Source of the DNA: Tipula vernalis
Taxonomy: Eukaryota; Arthropoda; Insecta; Diptera; Tipulidae
Length of the DNA stretch: 64,000 nucleotides
Direction of reading: 5' to 3'
Assembly: GCA_958295665.1 (NCBI GenBank)
Contig: OY282558.1
Coordinates: forward strand, 310,902,092 to 310,966,091
The notes under the pieces: model-generated
Databases searched by the model: none
Told to the model about the DNA's origin: nothing
What the model saw: only the letters and a program-made list of their open reading frames with translations
Part shown: positions 1 through 10,880 of the stretch, piece by piece
Layout: each line of letters begins with the position of its first letter
How positions within the stretch are numbered: the first letter of the stretch is position 1
Translations under genes and position numbers: made by a program

Positions 1-1400
1 ATTGCAGAGTTTAAATCACTCAGTGCCATTTTGATATGAGCCGTAGGGCTCTTGCAAAAAAATTTTGAAGTTAATATATCGACGAATTTCGTTTGGAATA
101 AGGACGTTGCTCTCTATTATACCAAATAGCACGAATCTCAGAGATTGGCTCATATAGTGACTATATAGGTTGTAAAGGGCATACATTGCGGAGTTTAAAT
201 CACTCAGTGTCATTTTGATATGAGCCGTAGGGCTCTTGCAAAAAAATTTAGAAATCAACGAATTTCGTTTGGAACAAGGACGTTGTTCTCTATTATACCA
301 AATAGCACGAATCTCAGAGATTGGCTCATATAGTGACTATATAGGTTGTAGAAGGCATACATTGCGGAATTTACATCATTCAGTGCCATTCTGATATGAG
401 CCGTACGGCTCTTGCAAAAAAATTTTGAATGTTGTTAATAAATCGCAGAATTTCGTTTGGAACAAGGACGTTGTTCTCTATTATACCAAATAGCACGAAT
501 CTCAGAGATTGGCTCATATAGTGACTATATAGGTTGTAAAGGGCATACATTGCGGAATTGAAATCACTCAATGCCATTTTGATATGAGCCGTAGGGCTCT
601 TGCAAAAAAATTTTGAATATTAATAAATCGACGAATTTCGTTTAAAATAAGGACGTTGTTCTCTATTATACCAAATAGCATAAATCTCAGAGATTGGCTC
701 ATATAGTGACTATATAGGTTGTAAAGGGCATACATTGCGGAATTGAAATCACTCAGTGCCATTTTGATATGAGCCGTAGGGCTCTTGCAAAAAAATTTTG
801 AATATTGTTAATAAATCGACGAATTTCGTTTGGAACAAGGACGTTGTTCTCTATTATACCAAATAGCATAAATCTCAGAGATTGGCTCATATAGTGACTA
901 TATAGGTTGTAAAGGGCATACATTGCGGAATTGAAATCACTCAGTGACATTTTGATATGAGCCGTAGGGCTCTTGCAAAAAAATTTTGAATTTAATAAAT
1001 CGACGAATTTCGTTTGGAATAAGGACGTTGTTCTCTATTATACCAAATAGCAAAAATCTCAGAGATTGGCTCATATAGTGACTATATAGGTTGTAAAGTT
1101 CATACATTGCGGAGTTTAAATCACTCAGTGCCATTTTGATATGAGCCGTAGGGCTCTTGCAAAAAAATTTAGAAAATCAACGAATTTCGTTTGGAACAAG
1201 GACGTTGTTCTCTATTATACCAAATAGCACGAATCTCAGAGATTGGCTCATATAGTGACTATATAGGTTGTAGAAGGCATACATTGCGGAATTTACATCA
1301 CTCAGTGCCATTCTGATATGAGCCGTACGGCTCTTGCAAAAAAATTTTGAATGTTGTTAATAAATCGCAGAATTTCGTTTGGAACAAGGACGTTGTTCTC
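1..1400 (-). repeat. 184/185-bp satellite, left arm
   Basis: This is a head-to-tail tandem array whose unit reads on the minus strand and is cut by the window edge. Each unit carries the same landmarks: a short dyad GAGCC-CTAC-GGCTC, an A-run, a block around GAACAACGTCC, and the near-perfect palindrome ATATAGTCACTATAT. Periods are mostly 184-188 bp; the units near 260 and 1170 are about 10 bp shorter. Most units contain an ORF of about 64 codons beginning ATGGCACTGAG or a close variant. Units differ by scattered substitutions, many of them amino-acid changing, so the ORF is probably a by-product of unit homogeneity rather than a protein. The array faces an inverted partner array beyond position 1414. 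Confidence 0.93.
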
Positions 1401-1427
1401 TATTTGGTATAATCGAGAACAACGTCC
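1388..1427. repeat. Inversion centre of the satellite palindrome
   Basis: The 13-mer GGACGTTGTTCTC at 1388-1400 and its exact reverse complement at 1415-1427 are separated by only 14 bp. To the left all satellite units read on the minus strand and to the right all read on the plus strand. The spacer is a truncated piece of a unit, so the junction joins two units head to head inside the unit rather than at a unit border. Such a structure could extrude as a very large cruciform. Confidence 0.93.
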
Positions 1428-2790
1428 TTATTCCAAACGAAATTCGTCGATTTATTAACAACATTCAAAATTTTTTTGCAAGAGCCCTACGGCTCATAAT
1501 AAAATGGCACTGAGTGATTTCAACTCCGCAATTTATGCCCTTTACAACCTATATAGTCACTATATGAGCCAATCTCTGAGAATCGTGCTATTTGGTATAA
1601 TAGAGAACAACGTCCTTATTCCAAACGAAATTCGGCGATTAATTAACTTTCAAAATTTTTTTGCAAGAGCCCTACGGCTCATATCAAAATGGCACTGAGT
1701 GATTTCAATTCCGCAATGTATGCATTTTACAAACTATATAGTCACTATATGAGCCAATCTCTGAGATTCGTGCTATTTGGTATAATAGAGAACAACGTCC
1801 TTATACCAAACCAAATTCGTCGATTTATTAAATTCAAAATTTTTTTGCAAGAGCCCTACGGCTCATATCAAAATGGCACTGAGTGATTTCAATTCCGCAA
1901 TGTATGCCCTTTACAACCTATATAGTCACTATATGAGCCAATCTCTGAGATTCGTGCTATTTGGTGTAATAGAGAACAACGTCCTTGTTCCAAACGAAAT
2001 TCGGCGATTAATTAACTTTCAAAATTTTTTTGCAAGAGCCCTACGGCTCATATCAAAATGGCACTGAGTGGTTTCAATTCCGCAATGTATGCCCTTTACA
2101 ACCTATATAGTCACTATATGAGCCAATCTCTGAGATTTTTGCTATTTGATATAATAGAGAACAACGTCCTTATTCCAAACGAAATTCGTTGATTTATTAA
2201 CTTCAAAATTTTTTTGCAAGAGCCCTACGGCTCATATCAAAATGGCACTGAGTGATTTAAACTCTGCAATTTATGCCCTTTACAACCTATATATTCACTA
2301 TATGAGCCAATCTCTGAGATTCGTGCTATTTGGTATAATAGAGAACAACGTCCTTGTTCCAAACGAAATTCGTCGATTTATTAACTTCAAAATTTTTTTG
2401 CAAGAGCCCTACGGCTCATATCAAAATGTCACTGAGTGATTTCAATTCCGCAATGTATGCCCTTTACAACCTATATAGTCACTATATGAGCCAATCTCTG
2501 AGATTCGTGCTATTTGGTATAATAGAGAACAACGTCCTTGTTCCAAACGAAATTCGGCGATTTATTAATATTCAAAATTTTTTTGCAAGAGCCCTACGGC
2601 TCATATCAAAATGGCACTGAGTGATTTCAATTCCGCAATGTATGCCCTTTACAACCTATATAGTCACTATATGAGCCAATCTCTGAGATTTTTGCTATTT
2701 GGTATAATAGAGAACAACGTCCTTATTCCAAACGAAATTCGTTAATTTTCTTAATTTTTTTGCAAGAGCCCTACAACTCATATCAAAGTC
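1415..2790 (+). repeat. 184/185-bp satellite, right arm
   Basis: This is the plus-strand counterpart of the left array, about seven and a half units long. Unit starts, taken at the ATG of the internal frame, lie at 1504, 1689, 1873, 2058, 2242, 2426 and 2611, so spacing runs 185, 184, 185, 184, 184, 185. The stop codon of one unit's frame (TGA within ATGGCACTGA) lies inside the start region of the next unit, so consecutive frames overlap by about 10 bp. The last unit decays near 2750-2790 and the array ends in ordinary AT-rich sequence. Tandem-repeat arms in inverted orientation recall Foldback or Galileo-type termini, but no transposase gene sits between the arms. Confidence 0.92.
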
Positions 2791-3628
2791 TGAATGTGGT
2801 GCTGGACTGATTTGTTGAAAAGCATTTTGGAAATGAGTGTTAGAAATTATTTGAGGCTTGTTTTATTTGAATACTTTTATTTTTGGTTAATAATTGTTAA
2901 AATAAATATGTACACTCGCATAAACATTTGTCCAAAAACTTATTTTTTATTTTGTCCAAAAAATCCACAATGTATACTCGCATAAATTTTTGTCCAAAAA
3001 AGTGTCCAAAAACTTCACACCGGTTTGTTATTATTATTATTTCAGATATGTTCATCAGAATTAACTAAGGAAGAATTAATTATATTAGAATTTTTAATTT
3101 TGAAGCGATTTTTTAATCATGTTGTTTATGAGACTGACCTGCCTTTCGCCAAACGCCAGGTTTTTTTTTAATCTTTTTCTTTTGAGACATTGTTATAGTT
3201 TATGCCTGAATGATTCGAGGGCAAGCGTTTTTGCCTCGACCGCTGAAGTATGTAGAATTTTTTATCCAAAAATAAAATAGTCACAAACCAATTTTGTATG
3301 TTTTCAAAATGGTGATTTGGTGCACATTTATTAATTTGTTATTTATTTTTTATGATGTTTCGTGGTTGATGGATGCACAGAAAAGAGAAAGAATTGATTT
3401 TTTTATGACTTAAGTCTAACTTATTGTTACAAGATTCTAATCTAGGTGGCCAACTATAATTTCATTATAAATATGGACCTTTATTAATTAATCTATTTAA
3501 TTTTTCTTACATTTGTTAGGCTTTAATTATACTGACATTTATAACGCTCTTTGACCGTCAAATATATAAAAATATATTTTTATCAATAAAGGGTGCAGCT
3601 GAAGTTTATGCTGCTGTTTTGCGTGTGT
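2791..3628. other. AT-rich spacer with a 32-bp direct repeat
   Basis: I see no convincing gene. Two imperfect copies of a motif starting TGTAYACTCGCATAAA and continuing into TTTGTCCAAAAA lie at 2909-2940 and 2971-3002. The segment next to 3628 could contain a decayed 3' LTR of the neighbouring BEL/Pao element, but I found no matching 5' LTR and cannot define one. Confidence 0.5.
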
Positions 3629-5230
3629 TCATTCTCCCCGCCTTGAACTCTCGTCGAGTTCAATTTCAAGTGGAAACGAACATATTTTAGTGATGGCTCG
3701 TTGATAGACCCCGGTTTGGGTTTGAACGCTGACAATTCTCCCCATCTGCCACTTCATGGGAGGAAGATTGTCATCTTTAAGCAGCACAATTTGACCAATT
3801 TTTATTTTTGGCTGTTGAGCAGTCCGTTTCCGTCGATGCTGAAGTTCTTGTAAATAACCTTTGGACCACCTGGCCCAAAAATGTTGACTCAGTTGTTGAA
3901 TGAGGCGCCACCGTTTATTGTACCCAATGGCTTCATTGCTGATATTGGGTTCTGGTATGGCAGTTAATGGTCGGCCGATCCAAAAATGTCCAGGAGTAAG
4001 AATTGCTGTACCATCGGGAACTGAGGTGAGTGGTGTTATGGGCCGGGAATTCAAAATGGCTTCTACTTGTTTGCACAGCGTGTTTAATTCTTCGTATGTA
4101 AAGACTTCGTCACCCATGACACGACGCAGATGAAATTTCGCAGATTTTACAGCTGCTTCATAAAGGCCGCCAAAATGCGGAGACCGTAGTGGTGCGAAAG
4201 TCCATTGAATTGTATCTTCTTGACACATATTCTTTATGCCCTGCTGCAAATTGGAGTCTTGAAGAAGTTGGTACAACTGGTTTAATTCAGAATTTACCCC
4301 AACGAAGTTTGTACCATTATCTGAGAACACCTTCCTACATACTCCTCTTGTGGCACAAAAACGTCTAAATGCACCCAGGAAGGCAGCCGATGAAAGATCT
4401 GCAGCTAGTTCCAAATGTACGGCTTTGGTTGCAAAACAGACGAAGATGCAGAGATACGTTTTAATTGGTGCTCGGCCACGAATTCTTTGCGTGATGTAAA
4501 ATGGACCACAAAAATAAATTCCAACACAGTGGAATGGTGGCGCTGCTACAACTCGCTCCTTCTGTAAATTCCCCATCTGTTGTACTACTGAAGTAGGGTT
4601 GGCTCGACGACATCGGATGCAATCTCGAAATATTAGGGCTGCTAATTTTCGACCATGGATTGGCCAAAACTGTTCACGAACCGTTGCCAACAATGTTTGG
4701 GGGCCAACATGAAGATATTTTCTGTGAAAATATGTAAGCAAAGTTTTGGTAAATGGATGGGAGGAAGTAAGTAAGATAAGATGTTTCGTAGAGTATGGCA
4801 GTGAGGAAAACTGCAATTTACCACCGGCTCGAATCAGATCATTCGCATCATGGAAAAGTGATAGACTTCTTATTTGGTTTGAATGCATAAGGAAGTCCTT
4901 CCTTTGACGCCCAATTTTTATATTCGGGAAGCATTCCAATTGAACGAGATGAATAATACGTTGCAAACCTTCGTTGACGTCATGACAGTTCAGAGGTCCT
5001 GTGAATCGTTCGTGGTTCTTCTTGCGTATATTATTCACGAATCTGCTAACATATGCCATCACTCTTGTCAATTTCTGGTAGTTGTTGATATATTTCATTT
5101 TTGATAGAAGATTGTCTTCTTGTGCAGATACAGTTGTCAAAATCGTGACTCCTTTATATTCGCAGTGTTTATGGTCGGAAACAGATGGAGTCCTCGAAGT
5201 AAGCCATGGGGCTTTGAAGACTGTAACCAT
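3629..5230 (-). pseudogene. BEL/Pao integrase region of pol
   Basis: This 533-codon frame holds the integrase part of the polyprotein. Near residues 145-210 there is an HHCC-type zinc-binding module with paired histidines (FHRKYLHVG) and CIRCRRA. The catalytic core follows from about residue 230, with the first aspartate in the VGIYFCGPF/CIFVCF region, the SDNGTNF aspartate motif and the conserved SPHFGGLYEAAVKSAK segment that carries the glutamate. The C-terminal part (KGYLQELQHR, KIGQIVLLKDDNLPPMKW) matches the DUF5641 domain typical of BEL/Pao. In the first core block the usual DYAGP-like context reads VGIYFCGP, so the first catalytic aspartate appears replaced. The frame itself has no internal stop and is the best-preserved part of the element. 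Confidence 0.88.
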
Positions 5231-6350
5231 CGCAGCGTATCAAATCTGCTGGCGTTTTTCCTCGAGATACGACATCTGCGGGATTTTATGTCGACTCAAT
5301 ATGATACCATTGTTGAGAATTCGTTAGTTTTTGTATTTGTGCAACTCTGTTTGCCACAAACGTTTTCAAATGTGAGGGTGACGATTTCAGCCAAAGGAGG
5401 ACAATTGTTGAGTCCGTCCAGTAAATTATATCACTGGTAGGAAAATTAACAATGGCACGAACTTGTGTGATCAATTGTGCCGTTAATAATGCCGCCGCTA
5501 GTTCCAAGCATGGTATCGTAGATTTGTGTAGTGGTGCTACTCTAGACTTAGAGGATAAAAGTTGCACAAGGAACCGCCCGTTCGGTTTTCCACATCTGGT
5601 GTAAATTGCCGCACCATAGGTCGTTTCGTTTAGTTCTATTACGCTACACGGAACAAAATCTTCAAATAAAAACCGTGGAATGGATAACTGATTTAGCTCA
5701 GATAGATTTTTTCGAAATGTCTGCCAATATGTGTGGTAATTTATTATAAGGCTCTCGTCCCAATCCAACTTAAGTTGCCACAGCTTCTGCATAAATACCT
5801 TTCCTAATACCACGACCGGCGATACTAATCCGAGAGGATCAAACAATTGTGCAATTTCGGAGATGACGACCCGTTTGGTCACTTTGGTTTTACTGGAGAT
5901 TTGTTGTATACGAAATTGTAAGACATTCCTTTGTGGTTGCCAGAAAATCCCCAATGTGTTTATGTAGTTGTCGTTATCAAACTGCATTAATTGCTCCTGA
6001 TGTTCCGGCCAAATGTCGGCGAGAATATCTGGCGAATTGGCGCACCATTTTCGTAGTTCCATCCCGCACGTAGAGAGCACCGTGATTATTGACGCCTTTA
6101 ATTCGTTGGCTGTAGTTAAAGAATTGGCTCCAGTTAACATATCATCGACATATACGTCATGTCGAATTGCATCGCTAGCTGCAGGGAGCTTTTCTTGATT
6201 GTCAATTGCACACTGTATAAGGCAACGAGTGGCAAGAAATGGGGCTGAAGATGTACCGTACGTTACAGTTTTTAGGCGGTAGCTCTGTAGAGGCTCATAT
6301 GTATTATTTCGCCAATAGATCATCTGATACTTGGAGTCTTCTTCATTCAT
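5231..6350 (-). pseudogene. BEL/Pao reverse transcriptase C-half and RNase H
   Basis: This frame contains the second half of the reverse transcriptase with the catalytic YVDDML motif near residue 65, followed by the connection segment (QLFDPLGLVSPVVV) and an RNase H-like region (YTRCGK, CLELAAALL, YWTDSTIVL). The open frame stops at 5286-5288. The next triplets on the minus strand continue the family pattern (NPAD, SRGKTP), so the stop is an in-frame nonsense change, and reading shifts frame again near 5235 before the integrase frame. At the upstream end the frame joins the preceding one at a deletion. Confidence 0.85.
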
Positions 6351-6897
6351 TAGTATTGTCTGCTAACTCTCTTCTTTTCGCTGAGCCGTAAAAAACACCT
6401 CGCAACCTTGTCGTCGAACTATCTGGTTTGATTACGCACTGATGAGGAAGATAGTAGTTAGATGCTGGAATTTTATCATCTGGTACTCGCTTCATATGTC
6501 CGAGTGCTAAATATTCGTCGATGAATGATTTGTAGGCAGCTTGAAGTACAGGATCTCGACAAAGCCTCCTCTCCAAGTTGTAAAAACGTCGCATGGCCAT
6601 TGCCGAGGAGTCGCCCAGAACTGTAGGTTTATGAGTAAATGGCACTCTCACGGTAAATCTACCTGTTTCATCTCGTCTGATTTGTTCGACAAAATGTTTA
6701 TCACATGGGTGATCCTTCGCAGTAATCAATTTGGAGCCTTCTGCAATTGTGTCAAGCTTCCAAAATCTTTCAATGTCCTCTTCAATGGTCGTAATGGAAG
6801 ATGTTAATAGTGCAATTTGTTGTCTGGCAGTTGATGAAATGCATGAAAAACGTCCTGATATAATCCAACCCAGGACGTTATTTTGAAGACACGGCAA
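6343..6897 (-). pseudogene. BEL/Pao pre-RT and RT N-terminal segment
   Basis: This 184-codon frame starts with the NVLGWIISGRF segment that precedes the reverse transcriptase, then has the conserved RT front half (RRFYNLERRL, YLALGHMKRVP, YYLPHQCVIK, LRGVFYGSAK). It ends eight bases inside the next frame. Family members carry another stretch of about 50-60 residues between the GSAK block and the following YQMIYWR block, including the first palm aspartate. That stretch is absent here, so a deletion near 6350 removed catalytic RT motif A and changed frame. Confidence 0.85.
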
Positions 6898-9442
6898 ATT
6901 GTCTCATAACTTAAGCAAGGGGATGATTAGGGTAGGTCGGCGTTTAAGATTTACCTATCCAATTTTAGAAATGAAAACCAATCCAATGCGCCTACCCCTC
7001 AAAAAATCCCACCAATGGTTTTAAATTTTAGTATAGTTAACAATGTTGACCGAAAATGTTTTGATTTATTGGCCAACAGTTATGATTTATTTACAAATAA
7101 TTATTCAAAAACCAAAAAACTAATCCTTCAAATCAAAGCTTTAATAATAATTAAATTAATTAGCCAAATTAAACTGGGATAATAAAACTGTATTCACATT
7201 CAAATAAAATATCCAAACACATTATTTCCACAACAACAACAACAAAATTATCCATACAAGCTGTTGTTAGGTTTCAAATGTATAATGGTCGTAGCAAATC
7301 TGCATTACCATAATTTATAATAATTTTTTTCACTATTTTATGTATAGTTTTGTTTATTTTAATAAGATGTCACTGTACAGCTAACAAAACAAATATTTTT
7401 AATCGACCAATTATTAGTCAAAATTAATTAAAGCTCGTAATTAAATATTTTAATTAAAACACATTTGTATTATATTTAGAATAACAACAAAAAAAATGCT
7501 AATGAACTCAACAAAACTTCTTTTTATCGTCTCATTAAATGAAAAACTTTACCTATCGCGAGACAGATGACTCTCACCACTGTTAAATGATTTACAAAAC
7601 ATTTTTTTTTTTGTTGTTGAGATTCGTTTGAATAATTTCATAATTTTTTGTAGATTTATTAATGTTATCTAAATTTTTCATCATCATACATATAAAAAAT
7701 AAAAAAATAAAACGAACAAAACATTTTTTTGCGTGATGCCAAAGAGTAAAACATGTTTTCATGTTTTTATGTACCTATATAATATTCTTTTGCTTTGGAT
7801 AAGATCAAAAAATGGTATTTTACATACATACCTATAACATAAAAGGTGAGGAACACAACTATTTTTTTGTTTTGTCTCCACCCTAAATACAGTCAAGATT
7901 AAATTTCCGTTGTAGCGATTTGTAAGGTGGTTTCACTTTTAATTTATTAGCCTTGTTACTTTTAATTCATTTTTGTATTACAATTTAGTTGAACGCGATG
8001 AATTTCGTTCATATAAATAAATCAAATTTGACACTGGCTGATGATAACCGGGCAAACTAGCGTACACTGTACAGAACATTGACTTTTTGACTAATAAATT
8101 TCCACTGTCGTCGATGTATACGCATATAGTATTCTATTTAGGTTTAATGAGGTGGATGTAAACGAAAAAAGGAAGGATTTTCCTTTTTTTTCTGTCGTAT
8201 TTTCTATTGAATTCTCTTTTGGTATCATCATCATCATCAACATCGTATCGTATATTTTATTTATAATAGAACCAAAAACAATCTTCAAACTAATTTTAAC
8301 CCCTCTGTGATCTCATCCCCCCGAAAGTTCAGAAGATATTTTTGTAACATCTCGCTTATAAGTTATAACCTCCCGACAATAATACAGCAAAAAAAAAAAG
8401 TTTCATTTGAATTTTCTAGTTTGTGTCGTCGATTTCATTCATTTTCTTTTTATATTGTTGTTGTTGTTGGTGTTGCTGCGAGGAAAATGAAAATAAGAAG
8501 ACTAAAATATTAAGATAAAGTATTTTTGGTGCTGTTAAAGAAAAAAAATAATCACAAGGGTACATTTGTCGTTCGTTCGTGTTTTTCAGTTTTTTGTGAC
8601 TGTTGAAAGGTTATTTAAATTGGTTTTGTTATATATGTGTGTGTGTGTATATCTTTATATACTTTGTAACGTGTTAAATCGCGTAGGCTCCCTTCTCACA
8701 CTGCGACAATATTGGGTGTGTGTGAGTGTATATATATGTAGATGTGGCAAACGTGGATTTATGCGACACAACATTATACTTGGTTGTGAACAAAATTTGT
8801 ACATAATTATACAAATCGGAAGTTAAGTCATCATAAAATATCTTTGATCAATCATCTGGAAAATAAGAAAAAAAAAGTTGCCACATTTCCGGAGACCAAT
8901 AAGATAATTTTTATTTTCATTTGATTAATAAAATTTAGAGCTGGTACTGGTGCGGAACGTCTTGATATTCCTCGTTCTGGTTGGTCACTTTCAAAATAAG
9001 GTAAAATTATGTTCCATAGTCTAAAATCAGAGTGAATAAAGAGTATGACAAAATATCTTCATATGGTTGATAACTTTGTTGCAAGCTGATGGACGACTCA
9101 TTTTCCGATATACATATGTATAAGTTGCATGGATAGTTTTGCTTGGATAGAATTATTTATTTCTTTTACGATACTAAAATACAGGTGGTGTCCGTCTGTG
9201 ACTTTTTTTTTATAAATTGGTAGGTCCCAATGAATTGTGCTGCCAACCAGAAGTGACAGCTTCCGCGAACTCAAAAATTTATTTAGGAAAAATATTTCAA
9301 AAAATATAAGATTTACAGATAAACTATTAAGTGCATAAGTCATAAGTTTTTAAAAATTTCCCGTTCGTAAGAGAAAGTTGCATATTGGCAGGTTGCCTGC
9401 AGTTAAAAATTAAGTGCATCAATCAATCAGGGGTGGATCTTA
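6898..9442. other. AT-rich spacer, no gene recognised
   Basis: Short simple repeats are present (TCA-rich near 8225-8240, GTT-rich near 8455-8475, GT/TA-rich near 8630-8740). Reading frames here are short, low in complexity and without recognisable domains. I found no terminal repeats or tails that would define an element. Confidence 0.55.
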
Positions 9443-9462
9443 TTTTTTTTTTTTTTTTTTTT
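9443..9462 (-). other. LINE poly(A) tail
   Basis: A run of about 20 T on the plus strand directly abuts the complement of a polyadenylation signal (CAATAAAGG on the minus strand). It marks the 3' end of LINE copy A and its insertion point. Confidence 0.88.
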
Positions 9463-10174
9463 AACACCTTTATTGATATGGCTACAATCTTAAACATTAT
9501 TAATTCATTAGTAAGGTTGACATTAGTACTTATGAGATAAGCATAAAATTGTGTTGGTCTGCTGAACCAGTGTCCAGTTCCATTGAGATATAATATTCAT
9601 ACCGTTAGCTCATGTGGTTTGATTCGTTTAAGCCGCCTTACTTTGTTTGTACTGTCCAGTAGTTGTACGGCCTCAACGTTGGTGTGGGTAAGAAGTCTCT
9701 TCTCATGTTTAATGGCACATTCGCGGATGACGTCGTCTATCAATTGTATTTTTAGATCATTGTGTATTTCCCTGTTAGTCACAAATCGGTAATCGTTGGT
9801 GACCATTCGAAGAAATTTATTTTGGCTATACGTTGTATTATGGTATGTCTCTATTGGATTTATGAGTACAACCCCATAGCTGCGCATCATACATCCATAT
9901 TGGTTTGTAGATAGTCTGGTAGACTAGTCTTTTGCAATACAGGTTCATTTTGGAATGATGCCCAATTAACCAGTACATTTGACGTTGTTTTAATCGTATC
10001 TGTTCAGCCTTTTGTATTACGTGATGTTTCCAGTTGAGCCTTGAATCTAAATGCAGACCAAGGTATTTTGCAGATTCAGCATGCGGCACTTGCACCCCAT
10101 TGAGGTATACCATATGTGTATAGACTGTTATTTTTGTGTCGGAGCGTAAATGTCACATGGGTTGATTTGACCTC

Positions 10175-10194
10175 ATTAAGCACGATTTTCCAGT
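10175..10194. repeat. Target site duplication, left copy
   Basis: The sequence ATTAAGCACGATTTTCCAGT is identical to 10861-10880 and flanks the 666-bp insertion. Confidence 0.88.
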
Positions 10195-10860
10195 TGGGGG
10201 GCGAGTAGCAGGGACAGCAGAGACGCAACGATTTCAAAAACAACGTCAAGCAACAATACCTACAGTTAGTACAAATTTGGGTGACCGCATGGGAACATGA
10301 TGATGGAATGAAATCTCGCCCCCCCCCTCACAACCACCGATGGAACAAATGGTGGAGGGAATAATAATAGTTGTTTACAGCTTTTCAGAAAAAAGAGTTT
10401 GCGGCACCAGGAAATTTGTGTTGTCATTGTGTCTTCTTTACAGGTTGCTTCTTACAGGTTGTTGGATCAGTAGGTGAACTTTAAAAATTGTATTGTCTTG
10501 TGCTAAATAAATTACTAAAAAATATATTACTAACAAATTTATTAACTATCAACTACTTAGGTGTCTGGAACCGGGTTGAGTCTGTGTTGCTAACATTCCT
10601 TTCCCATCCCTCGATCTTGTTATATGTAAAAAGGTGTACGACGGCGGCCTGGCCAGGAGGGGCAGATATCATACAACTATTAGACTTACGTTGTTAATCG
10701 ATGTGGCGCCTTTCTTTACGAGGTGAATATATTGCTATGTTTGGGGCTTCATGAAGAATGGTGTCGTGTTGTGTAACATGGGTATAGTGGTGTCGTATTC
10801 GCATTTATAATACGGGAGACTTGCTTAATGCTTGATCGTACATCGCAATCAAATCAATCA
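10195..10860 (+). mobile_element. 666-bp insertion of a TPRT-type element inside LINE copy A
   Basis: This block interrupts the reverse transcriptase reading frame of LINE copy A. It is bounded on both sides by the identical 20-mer ATTAAGCACGATTTTCCAGT, and the host LINE frame continues directly across if one copy is removed. The block starts with a G-rich stretch and ends in a CAATCAAATCAATCAA tail, so its 3' end appears to lie at the right. A long duplication plus a simple-sequence tail fits target-primed insertion of a LINE or SINE. I see no coding domain in it and do not recognise the family. Confidence 0.82.
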
Positions 10861-10880
10861 ATTAAGCACGATTTTCCAGT
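10861..10880. repeat. Target site duplication, right copy
   Basis: This is the second exact copy of the 20-mer at 10175-10194. It restores the LINE reading frame when the insertion is removed. Confidence 0.88.

Larger units (their letters stand above)
3629..6897 (-). mobile_element. BEL/Pao LTR retrotransposon, internal fragment
   Basis: Three consecutive minus-strand reading frames together cover the pol region of a BEL/Pao element: reverse transcriptase, RNase H, zinc-binding integrase region, integrase core and the C-terminal DUF5641-type segment. The order is canonical for the family. Gag and protease are absent: the sequence begins at the conserved segment just before the reverse transcriptase (LGWIISG, usually FGWVVSG-like). 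No flanking LTR pair is recognisable. The element is dead: an RT block is deleted, one in-frame stop is present near 5286, and the frame shifts near 5235 and 6350. Confidence 0.9.

Noticed and set aside
1..2790. CRISPR-like array
   Set aside because: Units are contiguous 185-bp satellites without short repeats alternating with unique spacers, and the DNA is eukaryotic.
3540..3628. 3' LTR of the BEL/Pao element
   Set aside because: No second copy was found beyond 6900, so no LTR can be defined.
3900..4133. Plus-strand ORFs over the BEL/Pao region (and likewise over the gypsy-type pol and LINE copy A)
   Set aside because: They are antisense shadows of well-supported minus-strand coding frames.
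8215..8245. Coding of the TCATCATCATC stretch in a minus-strand ORF
   Set aside because: It is a trinucleotide microsatellite giving a Met/Ile run; no gene context.
9416..9430. Target duplication for LINE copy A
   Set aside because: The sequence next to its poly(A) does not recur near the presumed 5' end at 13.5-14.1 kb.
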